In this document: positions 1 to 7,900 of the stretch, in pieces
Layout: each line of letters starts with the position of its first letter
How positions within the stretch are numbered: position 1 is the first letter of the stretch
NCBI GenBank assembly: GCA_013316395.1
Contig: WSMU01000018.1
Coordinates: 1 to 19,001 of the forward strand
Length of the DNA stretch: 19,001 bases
Source of the DNA: Alphaproteobacteria bacterium
GTDB taxonomy: Bacteria; Pseudomonadota; Alphaproteobacteria; Rs-D84
Direction of reading: 5' to 3'
Notes under the pieces: model-generated
Told to the model about the DNA's origin: nothing
The model's database searches: none
Seen by the model: the letters and a program-made list of their open reading frames with translations, nothing else
Program-made: the position numbers and the translations under genes

Positions 1-1328
1 GTACTGCGGCGACGGACCACGATGCGGCAGCAGACTGCAAGATAAGCTGTGGCGGGGGTTATTATATCCCGACGGCGGGTGGTGGCTGTAAGGCATGTCC
101 GGCTGGCAAATACTGTACGGGCGGCGCCAAAGCACAGACGGAAACACTGGCGGCGACGGGAAATTGCCCGGCGGGAACGTATAGTACGGGCGGCGCGACA
201 TCCAGTGCCTGTACGGCAGCACTTAGTGGCTATACCGCGGCGGTATGCGCAACAGACAAGTGGAGTGCTGCAGGAGCAAGCGAATGTACGGCATGTACGA
301 CAGCAAACGGGTATCACAACAGTGGTACGACGGCGGCGGCGCATGCCAATAGGACATCGTGCGTGGTAAGCTGTGGCAATAGTACATATGTTGCGTCGGC
401 CGGGGCGGCGTGTACATCGGTCGGCACCGGATACTGGCGCGCGGCCCATACGGTTGCCGAGGGTAATTCCGATACACGCAGTCAGTGCCCGGCGGGATAT
501 CGTGACGGTGCGGCAGCAAGCACCGAATCCGGTTGTATAATGAACGTTGCGGGCGGTAAATATGTGGCGGCCGCCAAGGAATCCGCCGCCAGTGGCACGT
601 GTTCACCAGGCTATGCTAAGGCAGCTCATAACGTAAACTATGGCAGTACGTCGAGTTGCGCGGCATGTACGGGGGCGACGTATGCCGCGAGCGCGGGCCA
701 AGCATCGTGTACACAATGCCCTACGGCAACTAACTCCACGGATGTTACAGGATATGCATACTGGAATGGCGGGGTAGCAAACGACCATACGGTTCGCGAG
801 GGCTGCTATGCAATCTTTAAGGGTAAAACCGTACCCAATGGAACCATGAGTGCATATAAGTGTTATATTGATAAAGACACGAATAACTATGGCATTGTAA
901 AGAAGGATAGAAACTGTTGGGTGGAGGCAGCAGATTTAAAATGCAACGGCGGATATTATAATGTTGCGGCCAACGGCGGTGCCACCCAGCCCGGCGGCAC
1001 CACGCTAGAGAACTTATGGAATACGGCATGCGTGAATGTTGGTGCGGGATACTGGTCTACGACAAACGCCCTGACGCGTACGGCATGCGCCTCCGGTCTG
1101 ACGACTATTGGCTATGGTGCGGGGGCGGACGAGGCCGGCGACTGTGGTCGCGTAATGCGCTTTGGGGACAGCAAGCTGTACCTGCGCAGTACGAAGAAGA
1201 CAACACCATCGCTAAATGTAAAGGTTGGCAACACAACATTCTATGGGAACATGAGTACTGCGACCAAGGGCAAACTGCGTATTAAGAAAGACGCAACCAC
1301 TTACAGTGTTCATGATGATAGTATGTAA
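1..1328 (+). CDS. Secreted modular cysteine-rich protein, 3' part (5' end outside window)
   Basis: The frame is open from base 3 to the TAA at 1326-1328, so at least 441 codons are visible and the true start lies upstream. The visible protein is a run of Cys/Gly/Ala/Thr-rich modules with spacings such as CPAGTYSTGG, CKACPAGKYC and CAACTGATYAASAG. These resemble the GCC2/GCC3 or TNFR/EGF-like disulfide modules of extracellular proteins. A less repetitive stretch follows (roughly nt 740-1000), then the last 62 residues (nt 1140-1325) form a conserved domain beginning DCGRVMRF, with LYLR, SLNVKVG, FYG and LRI motifs. The same domain ends the protein at 16479-17600. No membrane helix is visible in this part. 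The inferred role is a cell-surface or secreted protein; its ligand and function are unknown. It ends just before a strong terminator, so it is the last gene of its transcript. Confidence 0.85.
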   Translation, partial: TAATDHDAAADCKISCGGGYYIPTAGGGCKACPAGKYCTGGAKAQTETLAATGNCPAGTYSTGGATSSACTAALSGYTAAVCATDKWSAAGASECTACTTANGYHNSGTTAAAHANRTSCVVSCGNSTYVASAGAACTSVGTGYWRAAHTVAEGNSDTRSQCPAGYRDGAAASTESGCIMNVAGGKYVAAAKESAASGTCSPGYAKAAHNVNYGSTSSCAACTGATYAASAGQASCTQCPTATNSTDVTGYAYWNGGVANDHTVREGCYAIFKGKTVPNGTMSAYKCYIDKDTNNYGIVKKDRNCWVEAADLKCNGGYYNVAANGGATQPGGTTLENLWNTACVNVGAGYWSTTNALTRTACASGLTTIGYGAGADEAGDCGRVMRFGDSKLYLRSTKKTTPSLNVKVGNTTFYGNMSTATKGKLRIKKDATTYSVHDDSM

Positions 1329-1344
1329 AATGAGGTACGAATGA

Positions 1345-1374
1345 AAAAAACGCCACAATGAAGTGGCGTTTTTT
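1345..1374. terminator. Bidirectional rho-independent terminator
   Basis: A perfect stem pairs 1345-1356 (six A then CGCCAC) with 1363-1374 (GTGGCG then six T) around the loop AATGAA. With an A-run on one side and a T-run on the other it can serve both the Cys-rich gene ending at 1328 and the minus-strand gene ending at 1392. Confidence 0.9.
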
Positions 1375-1391
1375 ATTATAAATAAGCGGTT

Positions 1392-1607
1392 TTACTTCCC
1401 TGCCCCTTGGCGGCGGGCCGCAGATAAGGCCCGGCGCAGTGATTCCTCGGCTATTTGGCGGATTTTGGGTGCGAATGTGCGCATATTCATTGTGTCGGCC
1501 ACGCTGTCTGCGAACAGGCGCGCGATGTATTCAATCTGAGTCGGGGCGACAACAAAGATATCACTGGTGATATTGGCGGTATTTAGCCGCTGAACTGGTT
1601 CTTTCAT
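1392..1607 (-). CDS. Small hypothetical protein, 71 aa
   Basis: I do not recognise this family. The protein is 71 residues, starts with ATG, and is preceded by a very good ribosome binding site (CGGAGGGA on the minus strand, plus positions 1615-1622), which argues strongly that it is real. The N-terminal half is mixed (MKEPVQRLNTANITSDIF). The C-terminal half looks helical and basic (RQIAEESLRRALSAARRQGAGK). There is no signal peptide, transmembrane segment or cysteine. It is monocistronic: its own extended -10 promoter lies at 1672-1699, divergent from secA, and a shared terminator lies downstream. A small nucleic-acid-associated or regulatory protein is possible from the basic helical tail, but nothing in the sequence proves it. 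Confidence 0.75.
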   Translation of the reverse strand: MKEPVQRLNTANITSDIFVVAPTQIEYIARLFADSVADTMNMRTFAPKIRQIAEESLRRALSAARRQGAGK

Positions 1608-1671
1608 TATAAAATCCCTCCGCTTATGATAATTTTCTTATTCTTTGTACTTGTATGATTTGCATACTTGC

Positions 1672-1699
1672 ATTATATCATAAAGTGCCTTGACCGCAA
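1672..1699 (-). promoter_or_regulatory. Promoter of the 71-aa minus-strand gene
   Basis: On the minus strand, a perfect TATAAT (1672-1677) is preceded by the extended -10 TGA (1678-1680). TTGCGG (1694-1699) lies 16 nt further upstream as a plausible -35. The predicted transcript starts near 1665 and carries a leader of about 58 nt. Confidence 0.6.
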
Positions 1700-1718
1700 G
1701 GCGCAAAATTGCTATCGT
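1690..1718 (+). promoter_or_regulatory. Putative secA promoter
   Basis: TTGACC (1690-1695), 17 nt spacer, TATCGT (1713-1718). The -35 is good and the -10 is only 4/6. It overlaps the -35 of the divergent small gene, so the two polymerases would compete. The predicted start is near 1725, giving a leader of about 23 nt that still contains the GAAGGA site. Confidence 0.4.
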
Positions 1719-1747
1719 CTGGCAGATAATAGAAGGAAAAAACAAAC

Positions 1748-4366
1748 ATGTTAAACGTTATTAGTAAAATTTTGGGGTCGGCCAATGACAGACTGGTTAA
1801 GTCATATGATAAAACCGTATCCCTTATCAATGATTTGGAGCCAAAATACCACGCAATGAGCGATGAAGAACTGCGTGCGCAGACGGTTGCACTGCGCGAG
1901 CGTTTGAAAAAAGGCGAGAAAGAAAAAAATATCCTGCCCGATGCATTCGCGCTGGTCCGCGAGGGGGCTAATCGTGCGGTTGGTATGCGGCACTTTAATG
2001 TCCAGATGATTGGCGGTATGGTTCTGACAAACGGCCAGATTGCGGAAATGAAAACCGGTGAAGGTAAAACACTGGTTGCGACGCTGGCGCTGTTTTTAAA
2101 GGCACTGCATGGCAAGGGGGCGCACCTGATTACTGTCAACGATTATCTGGCGGCGCGTGACGCTCAGTGGATGGGACGTGTTTACAAGTTTTTGGGATTG
2201 TCTATCGGTATTATTCAGCATGATATGTCTGATGATGAACGCCGCGAGGCATACGCCTGTGATATTACTTATGTTACTAACTCTGAGTTGGGGTTTGACT
2301 ATCTGCGCGACAATATGAAGTTTTCCAAGGAGCAGCAGGTTCTGCGTCCGTTGTTCTTTGCAATCGTTGACGAAGTGGACAGTATTTTGATTGACGAGGC
2401 GCGCACACCTCTGATTATTTCCGGCCCGGCCGAAGATACCAGTGAACTGTATGCAAAAGTGGATGCGGTTGTGGCACAGTTGGGGGCACAGGACTATAAA
2501 AAAGATGAAAAAGACCGCCATGTCACATTGACCGAGGCCGGCGTTGACAGCGCGACACGCATGCTAAAGGATGCAGGGCTGTTGGTGGGTGATAACCTGT
2601 ATGCTTCGGAAAATGCGGCGCTGGTTATGCATATTCAGCAGTCACTGTTGGCGCATCATTTGTATCAAAAGAACGTAAACTATGTCGTCCGCAACGGCGA
2701 GATTTTAATTGTGGATGAATTTACAGGTCGTGTTATGACCGGGCGTCGCTTTGGCAAGGGCCTGCACCAGGCGATAGAGGCCAAAGAGCATGTAACGGTT
2801 CAGCCGGAAAATCAGACTGTGTCCAGTATTTCTTACCAGAATTTGTTCCGTTTGTATCCGACATTGTCCGGTATGACCGGTACCGCTATGACAGAAGCGG
2901 CCGAGTTCGAAGAAATCTATAAGCTGCGTGTTGTGTCGATTCCGACAAATCGTCCGGTATCGCGTATTGACCACCATGACGAGATTTATCGCAACAAGGA
3001 TGAAAAGTATGCCGCGATTGTAAAGCAGATAAAGGAATGTATCAACAGACGTCAGCCGGTTCTGGTTGGAACTGTATCGATTGAGAAATCCGAAGAACTG
3101 GCGGCGGTTGTGCGCAAGGAACTGGGGATAGAGCCGGCGGTTTTGAACGCAAAGCATCACCAGTCGGAGGCAAAAATCGTATCTCAGGCCGGTGCGCCGG
3201 GGGCGGTTACTATTGCGACCAACATGGCCGGTCGTGGTACTGATATCAAGCTGGGGGGGAATGCAGAGGATTTGATTGCAGAACTGGACCCCGAAGTGCC
3301 GGATTTCGAAGAGAAGAAGAAAGAAATATATGCCCGTATAGAGGCTAACAAAAAGCTGGTCCTGGATGTGGGCGGGCTGTATGTAATCGGCACGGAACGT
3401 CATGAATCGCGCCGCATTGACAACCAACTGCGTGGTCGTGCGGGACGTCAGGGCGACCCGGGTGATTCAAAGTTCTTTTTGGCACTAGATGATGACCTGA
3501 TGCGTATATTCGGCGCGGCGCGCTTGAACGGGATGCTGACGACGCTGGGGCTGAAAACCGGCGAGGCAATTACACACCCGTGGATTACGAAAGCGCTTGA
3601 GAAAGCGCAAAAGCGTGTCGAGGCACGTTACTTTGAATCGCGTAAAGAATTGCTGAAATACGACGACGTTATGAATGAGCAGCGTGGCGTTATCTATAAG
3701 CAGCGTGATGATTTGATGACCAGCGAAGACCTGGCGCCGCTCTCGCGTGAGTTGATTGGCGACGTTATCGAAATGATTTGCGAAAACAATATTCCAGAAA
3801 AGGCTCATCCCCAGGATTGGAATACCGCCGGTATTCATGATGCGATGCTGCGTACATTCGCGCTGGATATAACCGATATTGAAAACTGGAAGACGGATGA
3901 AACTATTACCGAGCGCAAAGCGTACGAAGTTCTGCATAACCTGGCTATGCGGCGGTTCGAGGGCCAGGCGACAAAATACGGTCCTGAACTGATGCAGACG
4001 GCATCGCGCCAGATGATGCTGGGGGCGTTGGATGCGGTATGGAAGCGTCACTTGCAACAGATGGACTATTTGCAGACGGCAATCGGTCTGCGTGGGTATG
4101 CCCAGAAAAATCCGCTGTATGAGTATAAGCGCGAGGCGCTGGAGCTGTTTAAAAATACAATTAACAACTTTAAGATTATGTCTGTTGCTTATATCTGCCG
4201 GATGGAGCTGACGCGGGAAGATGTTGCCGCGACCGAACGCCAGCGTGCCGAACATGATGCGTCACTGAACGCGGCCGGTGCAGATGCGGCGGAATCGCGC
4301 CGTAATGCCCCCTGCCCGTGTGGTTCGGGATTAAAGTACAAGCATTGTTGCGGCAAGCTCAGCTAA
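1748..4366 (+). CDS. secA: Preprotein translocase ATPase SecA
   Basis: SecA is the motor ATPase that pushes unfolded preproteins through the SecYEG channel at the inner membrane. The protein is 872 aa, normal for the family. Visible landmarks are Walker A MKTGEGKT (101-108), Walker B/DEAD-type DEVDSILIDEAR (208-219), the NMAGRGTDIKLGG and QLRGRAGRQGDPG helicase motifs, and the C-terminal zinc-binding SEC-C tail with Cys856, Cys858, Cys867 and Cys868. This tail normally binds SecB and phospholipid. The start is ATG 1748, preceded by GAAGGA. The gene is monocistronic, with a putative promoter at 1690-1718 and a terminator overlapping the next gene's stop. Several secreted proteins in this window have Sec-type signal peptides and would depend on it. 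Nothing is truncated. Confidence 0.98.
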   Translation: MLNVISKILGSANDRLVKSYDKTVSLINDLEPKYHAMSDEELRAQTVALRERLKKGEKEKNILPDAFALVREGANRAVGMRHFNVQMIGGMVLTNGQIAEMKTGEGKTLVATLALFLKALHGKGAHLITVNDYLAARDAQWMGRVYKFLGLSIGIIQHDMSDDERREAYACDITYVTNSELGFDYLRDNMKFSKEQQVLRPLFFAIVDEVDSILIDEARTPLIISGPAEDTSELYAKVDAVVAQLGAQDYKKDEKDRHVTLTEAGVDSATRMLKDAGLLVGDNLYASENAALVMHIQQSLLAHHLYQKNVNYVVRNGEILIVDEFTGRVMTGRRFGKGLHQAIEAKEHVTVQPENQTVSSISYQNLFRLYPTLSGMTGTAMTEAAEFEEIYKLRVVSIPTNRPVSRIDHHDEIYRNKDEKYAAIVKQIKECINRRQPVLVGTVSIEKSEELAAVVRKELGIEPAVLNAKHHQSEAKIVSQAGAPGAVTIATNMAGRGTDIKLGGNAEDLIAELDPEVPDFEEKKKEIYARIEANKKLVLDVGGLYVIGTERHESRRIDNQLRGRAGRQGDPGDSKFFLALDDDLMRIFGAARLNGMLTTLGLKTGEAITHPWITKALEKAQKRVEARYFESRKELLKYDDVMNEQRGVIYKQRDDLMTSEDLAPLSRELIGDVIEMICENNIPEKAHPQDWNTAGIHDAMLRTFALDITDIENWKTDETITERKAYEVLHNLAMRRFEGQATKYGPELMQTASRQMMLGALDAVWKRHLQQMDYLQTAIGLRGYAQKNPLYEYKREALELFKNTINNFKIMSVAYICRMELTREDVAATERQRAEHDASLNAAGADAAESRRNAPCPCGSGLKYKHCCGKLS

Positions 4367-4370
4367 GCTA

Positions 4371-4400
4371 TAAAAAATCCCCCGGTTGGGGGATTTTTTA
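4371..4400. terminator. Bidirectional rho-independent terminator after secA
   Basis: A perfect 13-bp stem pairs 4371-4383 (T, six A, TCCCCC) with 4388-4400 around a GGTT loop. The plus side ends in six T. On the minus strand it also ends in a T-run, and it includes the stop codon (TTA at 4398-4400) of the convergent XRE-like gene. Confidence 0.92.
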
Positions 4401-4613
4401 TTTTCGTGATTTATAGCTTAGCATTGAAAATGCTGCATTCATCAGGCGCGACAGTGCATATTCAGGGAATATGTCACGTCCTATTTCACAACGCTTGTAC
4501 TGCTTTGCGGTCATTTTAAGCATTGCCGCAGCCTCTGGCGTTGTGATTTTCAGGAACTTACGCGACAGGCGCATTGCGTCACCGTAATATCTGGGGTCAA
4601 CCATTAACTTCAT
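4398..4613 (-). CDS. XRE-like helix-turn-helix protein, 71 aa
   Basis: A small putative DNA-binding protein. The 71 residues contain an HTH-like core at about 14-62 (LSRKFLKITTPEAAAMLKM, then a RCEIGRD turn) with the spacing of XRE/Cro domains, where the recognition helix is followed by a W/CE-type turn. There is no additional sensor domain. The start is set at ATG 4613 because GGAGGA (plus 4618-4623) sits 4 nt upstream. Longer in-frame starts at 4625 (ATG) and 4667 (TTG) have no ribosome binding site. The gene is convergent with secA and is preceded by a leader of about 205 nt full of hairpins, so its expression is probably controlled at the RNA level or by itself. It could act as an antitoxin-like or autoregulatory repressor, but no toxin gene is adjacent. 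Confidence 0.7.
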   Translation of the reverse strand: MKLMVDPRYYGDAMRLSRKFLKITTPEAAAMLKMTAKQYKRCEIGRDIFPEYALSRLMNAAFSMLSYKSRK

Positions 4614-4819
4614 TTTTTCCTCCATTGGTTTTGACAATCCCACTTTGCCACAGGCTTCGCGGGACAAGAAAACACCGCCGTGATTAAGGGCGGTTGGAGG
4701 TTGATTACTATAATAAGAAATAGTCCCGTTTATTCGTATATATCACGGGCCTCCAACCAATCTGGAGTCTAATCTTATTAGAGGTAATCACACCTCACAC
4801 TGGGTATCACCCAATGCGT
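4614..4819 (-). promoter_or_regulatory. Structured 5' leader of the XRE-like gene (attenuator or riboswitch-like)
   Basis: Read on the minus strand from the promoter at 4825-4852, the leader contains these pairings (plus coordinates): 4801-4805/4809-4813; 4781-4785/4792-4796; 4768-4773/4777-4782 (perfect, triloop); 4751-4755/4763-4767; 4692-4700/4750-4758 (9 bp); 4725-4729/4745-4749; and 4675-4679/4689-4693. The last is followed on the minus strand by TGTTTTCTTG and looks like a weak terminator. Several pairings exclude one another: 4763-4767 pairs with 4751-4755, which overlaps 4750-4758, which pairs with 4692-4700, which overlaps the terminator arm 4689-4693. In addition GTGATTA (4680-4686) can pair with TAATCAC (4785-4791). 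This looks like an antiterminator/terminator switch. It matches no riboswitch class that I recognise. Confidence 0.5.
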
Positions 4820-4824
4820 TATGG

Positions 4825-4852
4825 ATTATATCATATATTGTTGGATTTGCAA
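4825..4852 (-). promoter_or_regulatory. Promoter for the XRE-like gene and its leader
   Basis: On the minus strand, TTGCAA (4847-4852), 16 nt spacer, perfect TATAAT (4825-4830) with extended -10 TGA (4831-4833). It has the same architecture as the promoter at 1672-1699. The predicted start is near 4818. Confidence 0.6.
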
Positions 4853-4868
4853 ACAAAATACTGTCAAC

Positions 4869-4887
4869 CGAAAAATCGTATTTTTCG
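4869..4887. repeat. Perfect 8-bp inverted repeat with triloop
   Basis: CGAAAAAT (4869-4876) and ATTTTTCG (4880-4887) flank CGT. It lies between the divergent XRE leader promoter and the dnaE terminator/promoter. It could be an operator or part of a plus-strand RNA; the sequence does not decide. Confidence 0.5.
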
Positions 4888-4898
4888 TAAATATATGG

Positions 4899-4928
4899 TT
4901 GCCCCGCTGGGGCATTTTTTGCTATTTT
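4899..4928 (+). promoter_or_regulatory. Putative dnaE promoter for a leaderless transcript
   Basis: TTGCCC (4899-4904), 18 nt spacer, TATTTT (4923-4928) with extended -10 TGC (4920-4922). The A of the dnaE ATG (4935) is the seventh base after the hexamer, so transcription could start at the start codon. This fits the absence of any Shine-Dalgarno. The -35 lies inside the preceding hairpin. Confidence 0.4.
4900..4920 (+). terminator. Terminator-like hairpin just upstream of dnaE
   Basis: TGCCCC (4900-4905) pairs with GGGGCA (4909-4914) around GCT and is followed by TTTTTT (4915-4920). The T-run is only on the plus strand. No protein gene precedes it on that strand since secA, so it either insulates dnaE or ends an unannotated plus-strand RNA. 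It closely resembles the gpmI terminator at 16176-16201. Confidence 0.65.
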
Positions 4929-4934
4929 TGCGGC

Positions 4935-7900
4935 ATGGAAAGTCAATTTGTTCATCTTCGTACGCATTCACGTTTTTCTGTTGGTAACGGCACCCTTACG
5001 CTAAAGGCGATTCCCGCGCTGTGTGCGGCGGCCGGGATGGGGGCGTGCGCCCTGACGGATACGAATCTGATGTCCGGCGCGGCCGAGTTTTCAGACGTTA
5101 TGCCCAAGAACAAGCTGCAGCCGATTATAGGTATTGAAATATCACTGAATCATCATACGGCTGACCCGAAAATTTTACGAATGGAATCGCTGTCGCGGTT
5201 GGTGCTGCTGGCCCAGAATCATGACGGTTATCTGAATCTGTGCGAGCTTAGCCGTATTATGTACATGCGTGGTGATAATCATCATTTGGGGCCGTATGTG
5301 TCTTGGGATGAACTGGCCGCGCATAGTGCGGGGCTGATTTGCCTGTCGGGGGCGCATATCGGGCCGATTGGGATGGCGCTGCTGAATAATCAGGAGGCGG
5401 CGGCGAACGACTATGCCGCGCATCTGCATAAAATTTTTGGCGACCGCTTTTATATAGAAATTCAGCGCCACGGACTAGAGAATGAAATCAAGACAGAGCC
5501 CGGTTTCCTAAAAATCGCCCAGGAACTAAATATACCGATAGTTGCAACAAATGATGTTTGCTTTGCTGCGGATACCGATTACGAGGCGGCCGACGCGCTA
5601 AGCTGTGTTTTGGGCCAGACCAAGGTAATAGACCCGGCACGTGCACGAAAATCATCTGAGCAATATTTTAAGTCACCTCAGCAAATGGCGGAGCTATTTT
5701 CTGATTTGCCCGAAGCGGTGGAAAACACCGTGGTAATATCCCAGCGATGCGCCTTTATGGTAAATGTTCATGAAAAGCCATTGCTGCCCCGATTTGGTGA
5801 CGATTTAGAGACCGAGTGTCAGATGCTGCGTGACAATACTATGAACGGCCTGGCAGAGCGGCTAAAGCAGCATAATATCACCGATACAGCCCCTTATTAT
5901 GAGCAGGCGGAATTTGAACTGCAGGTTATTATCGGTATGGGTTTTCCGGGATACTTTCTGATTGTTGCGGATTATATTGAATGGTGTCGTAAAAATGATG
6001 TTTTAACCGGGCCGGGTCGCGGTTCTGGTGCGGGGTCCATTGTGGCGTGGGCTCTGGGGATTACGCATGTGGATCCGTTGAAGTACGGCCTGCTGTTCGA
6101 GCGCTTTTTGAATCCCGACCGAATATCAATGCCCGACTTTGACGTTGACTTTGAACCCACCGGGATAGAGCGCGTGTTGGCCTATATCTGTGACAAGTAT
6201 GGTCATGATTCTGTATGCCGTATCATTACGTTTGGCAGCCTGCAGGCGCGCGGTGCTGTTCGCGACATCGGTCGCGTGTACAGCATGCCCTACTCCAAAT
6301 CTGACCGCCTGTCAAAACTGATACCCCAGGATGCCAAAACACTAAAAGATGCCGTGGAAACATCCCCGGAAATTCAGGAAATATTAGACGCCGACGAAGA
6401 CATGAACAAGGTTGTTCGCGTCGCGCAGGAATTGGAAGGCTCGCTGCGAAACCTGGGGCAGCATGCGTGCGGCGTTGTTATTGGCGACCGTCCCACGACA
6501 AAAATTGCGCCTGTGTATCGCGACCCGGCGAACCCGCTGCCATCGTGCCAATTTGACGGCCATTATCTGGAATCGGCCGGATTGATTAAGTTTGACTTTT
6601 TGGGACTCGAAACGCTGGTTGTGCTAAAGTACGCAACGCGACTGATACAGCAGACGCGTGGGATTAACATCGACCTGGACAAGATTCCAACCGATGACGA
6701 AAAGACAATGAAGTTGTGGCAGGCAGGTTTAACGGAAGGCATATTCCAGTTCGATGCCCCGTTTGTTCAGCAGACACTGCGAAAAATGCATCCGACCAGC
6801 TTTCTGGAAATTTCGGCTTTGAACGCCTTAAACCGTCCGGGCCCAATTGCGTTTATTCCGCAGTTTATCGCCCGTATGCACGGTGAAGAGGAAATTGAAT
6901 ACGTACACCCAAAGGCCGAGCCAATCCTAAAGGAAACATACGGTATTATCGTTTACCAGGAACAGGTTATGCAGCTGACGCGCGCATTGGCCGGTTTTAC
7001 ACGCGGTCAATCGGACAACGTGCGAAAGGCTATGGGTAAAAAGATTATTAAGATGTTGGACGAGTTGGAGGGCAAGTTCTATGAAGGGTGCGAAAAAGAG
7101 CAGACCTTGGACCGTGCCACGGCCAAAGACCTGTGGGAAAAATTTAAGGAGTTTGCAAAATACGCCTTTAATAAATCGCATGCTATTGCATATTCTATTG
7201 TTGCAAACCAGTGTGCGTATCTAAAGGCAAACTATACGGCGGAATTTCTGGCGGCGTCTATGTCTAGTAATCTGAATGATACCGACCAGTTGGCGGTGTT
7301 TGTAGATGACGCAAAATCCAATTTCAATATCGCAATCGTGGCGCCTGATATTAACATCAGTGAATCGCTGTTTACGGTTCAGAACGGGAAAATAGTTTAT
7401 GGCCTGGCTGCGATAAAGGGTGTGGGGACCCAGGCAACCGATGCAATCGTGGCCGAGCGCAATGCCAACGGTAAATTCAAAAATCTGACGGATTTTGCAA
7501 AGCGCTGTGCGTCGATAGTAAATAAAAGAATTCTCGAAGCGTTCGCAAAAGTGGGTGTACTGGATTCGCTGGAGCCTAATCGGGCGGCGATATATATGAA
7601 CGCTGATGCAATATTGTCGTATGCGTCAAAGTCGCGCGCGGGTGGTAATATGCTGTCGCTGTTTGCGAATACGGTCGAAGACGACGTGACCGAGGATCGC
7701 CTGCGCAAAAATTTACCGCGGACAGCGCCGTGGACTTTTTCGCAGCGGTTGGAAAACGAGTTGTCGGCATTAGGTTTCTATATATCGGCGCATCCTTTGG
7801 ATCAGTACAAGCATTTGATTCAGCGCGCCGGATTGGCGACCAGTGCGACACTGGAAAACATGGCCGACAGAAAGCCTGTTCAGATTGCGGTAAATGCCGG

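Noticed and set aside
3485..4255. 256-codon open frame on the minus strand inside secA
   Set aside because: secA is unambiguous on the plus strand; the antisense frame lacks a start context and any recognisable domain.
4398..4613. Toxin-antitoxin pair involving the 71-aa XRE protein
   Set aside because: No partner frame lies upstream or downstream on the minus strand: the leader is non-coding and secA is convergent.
4692..4760. tRNA-like look (GGTTGGAGG paired with CCTCCAACC followed by A)
   Set aside because: The stem is 9 bp, there is no T-loop (TTCGAAT), no 7-nt anticodon loop and no D-arm. The inner stem has a 15-nt loop.
4821..4934. In-frame ATG at 4821 giving dnaE a 38-residue N-terminal extension
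   Set aside because: The extension runs through the XRE promoter region and a terminator hairpin, has no ribosome binding site and does not resemble DnaE, whose conserved N-terminus begins at MESQFVHLR (4935).
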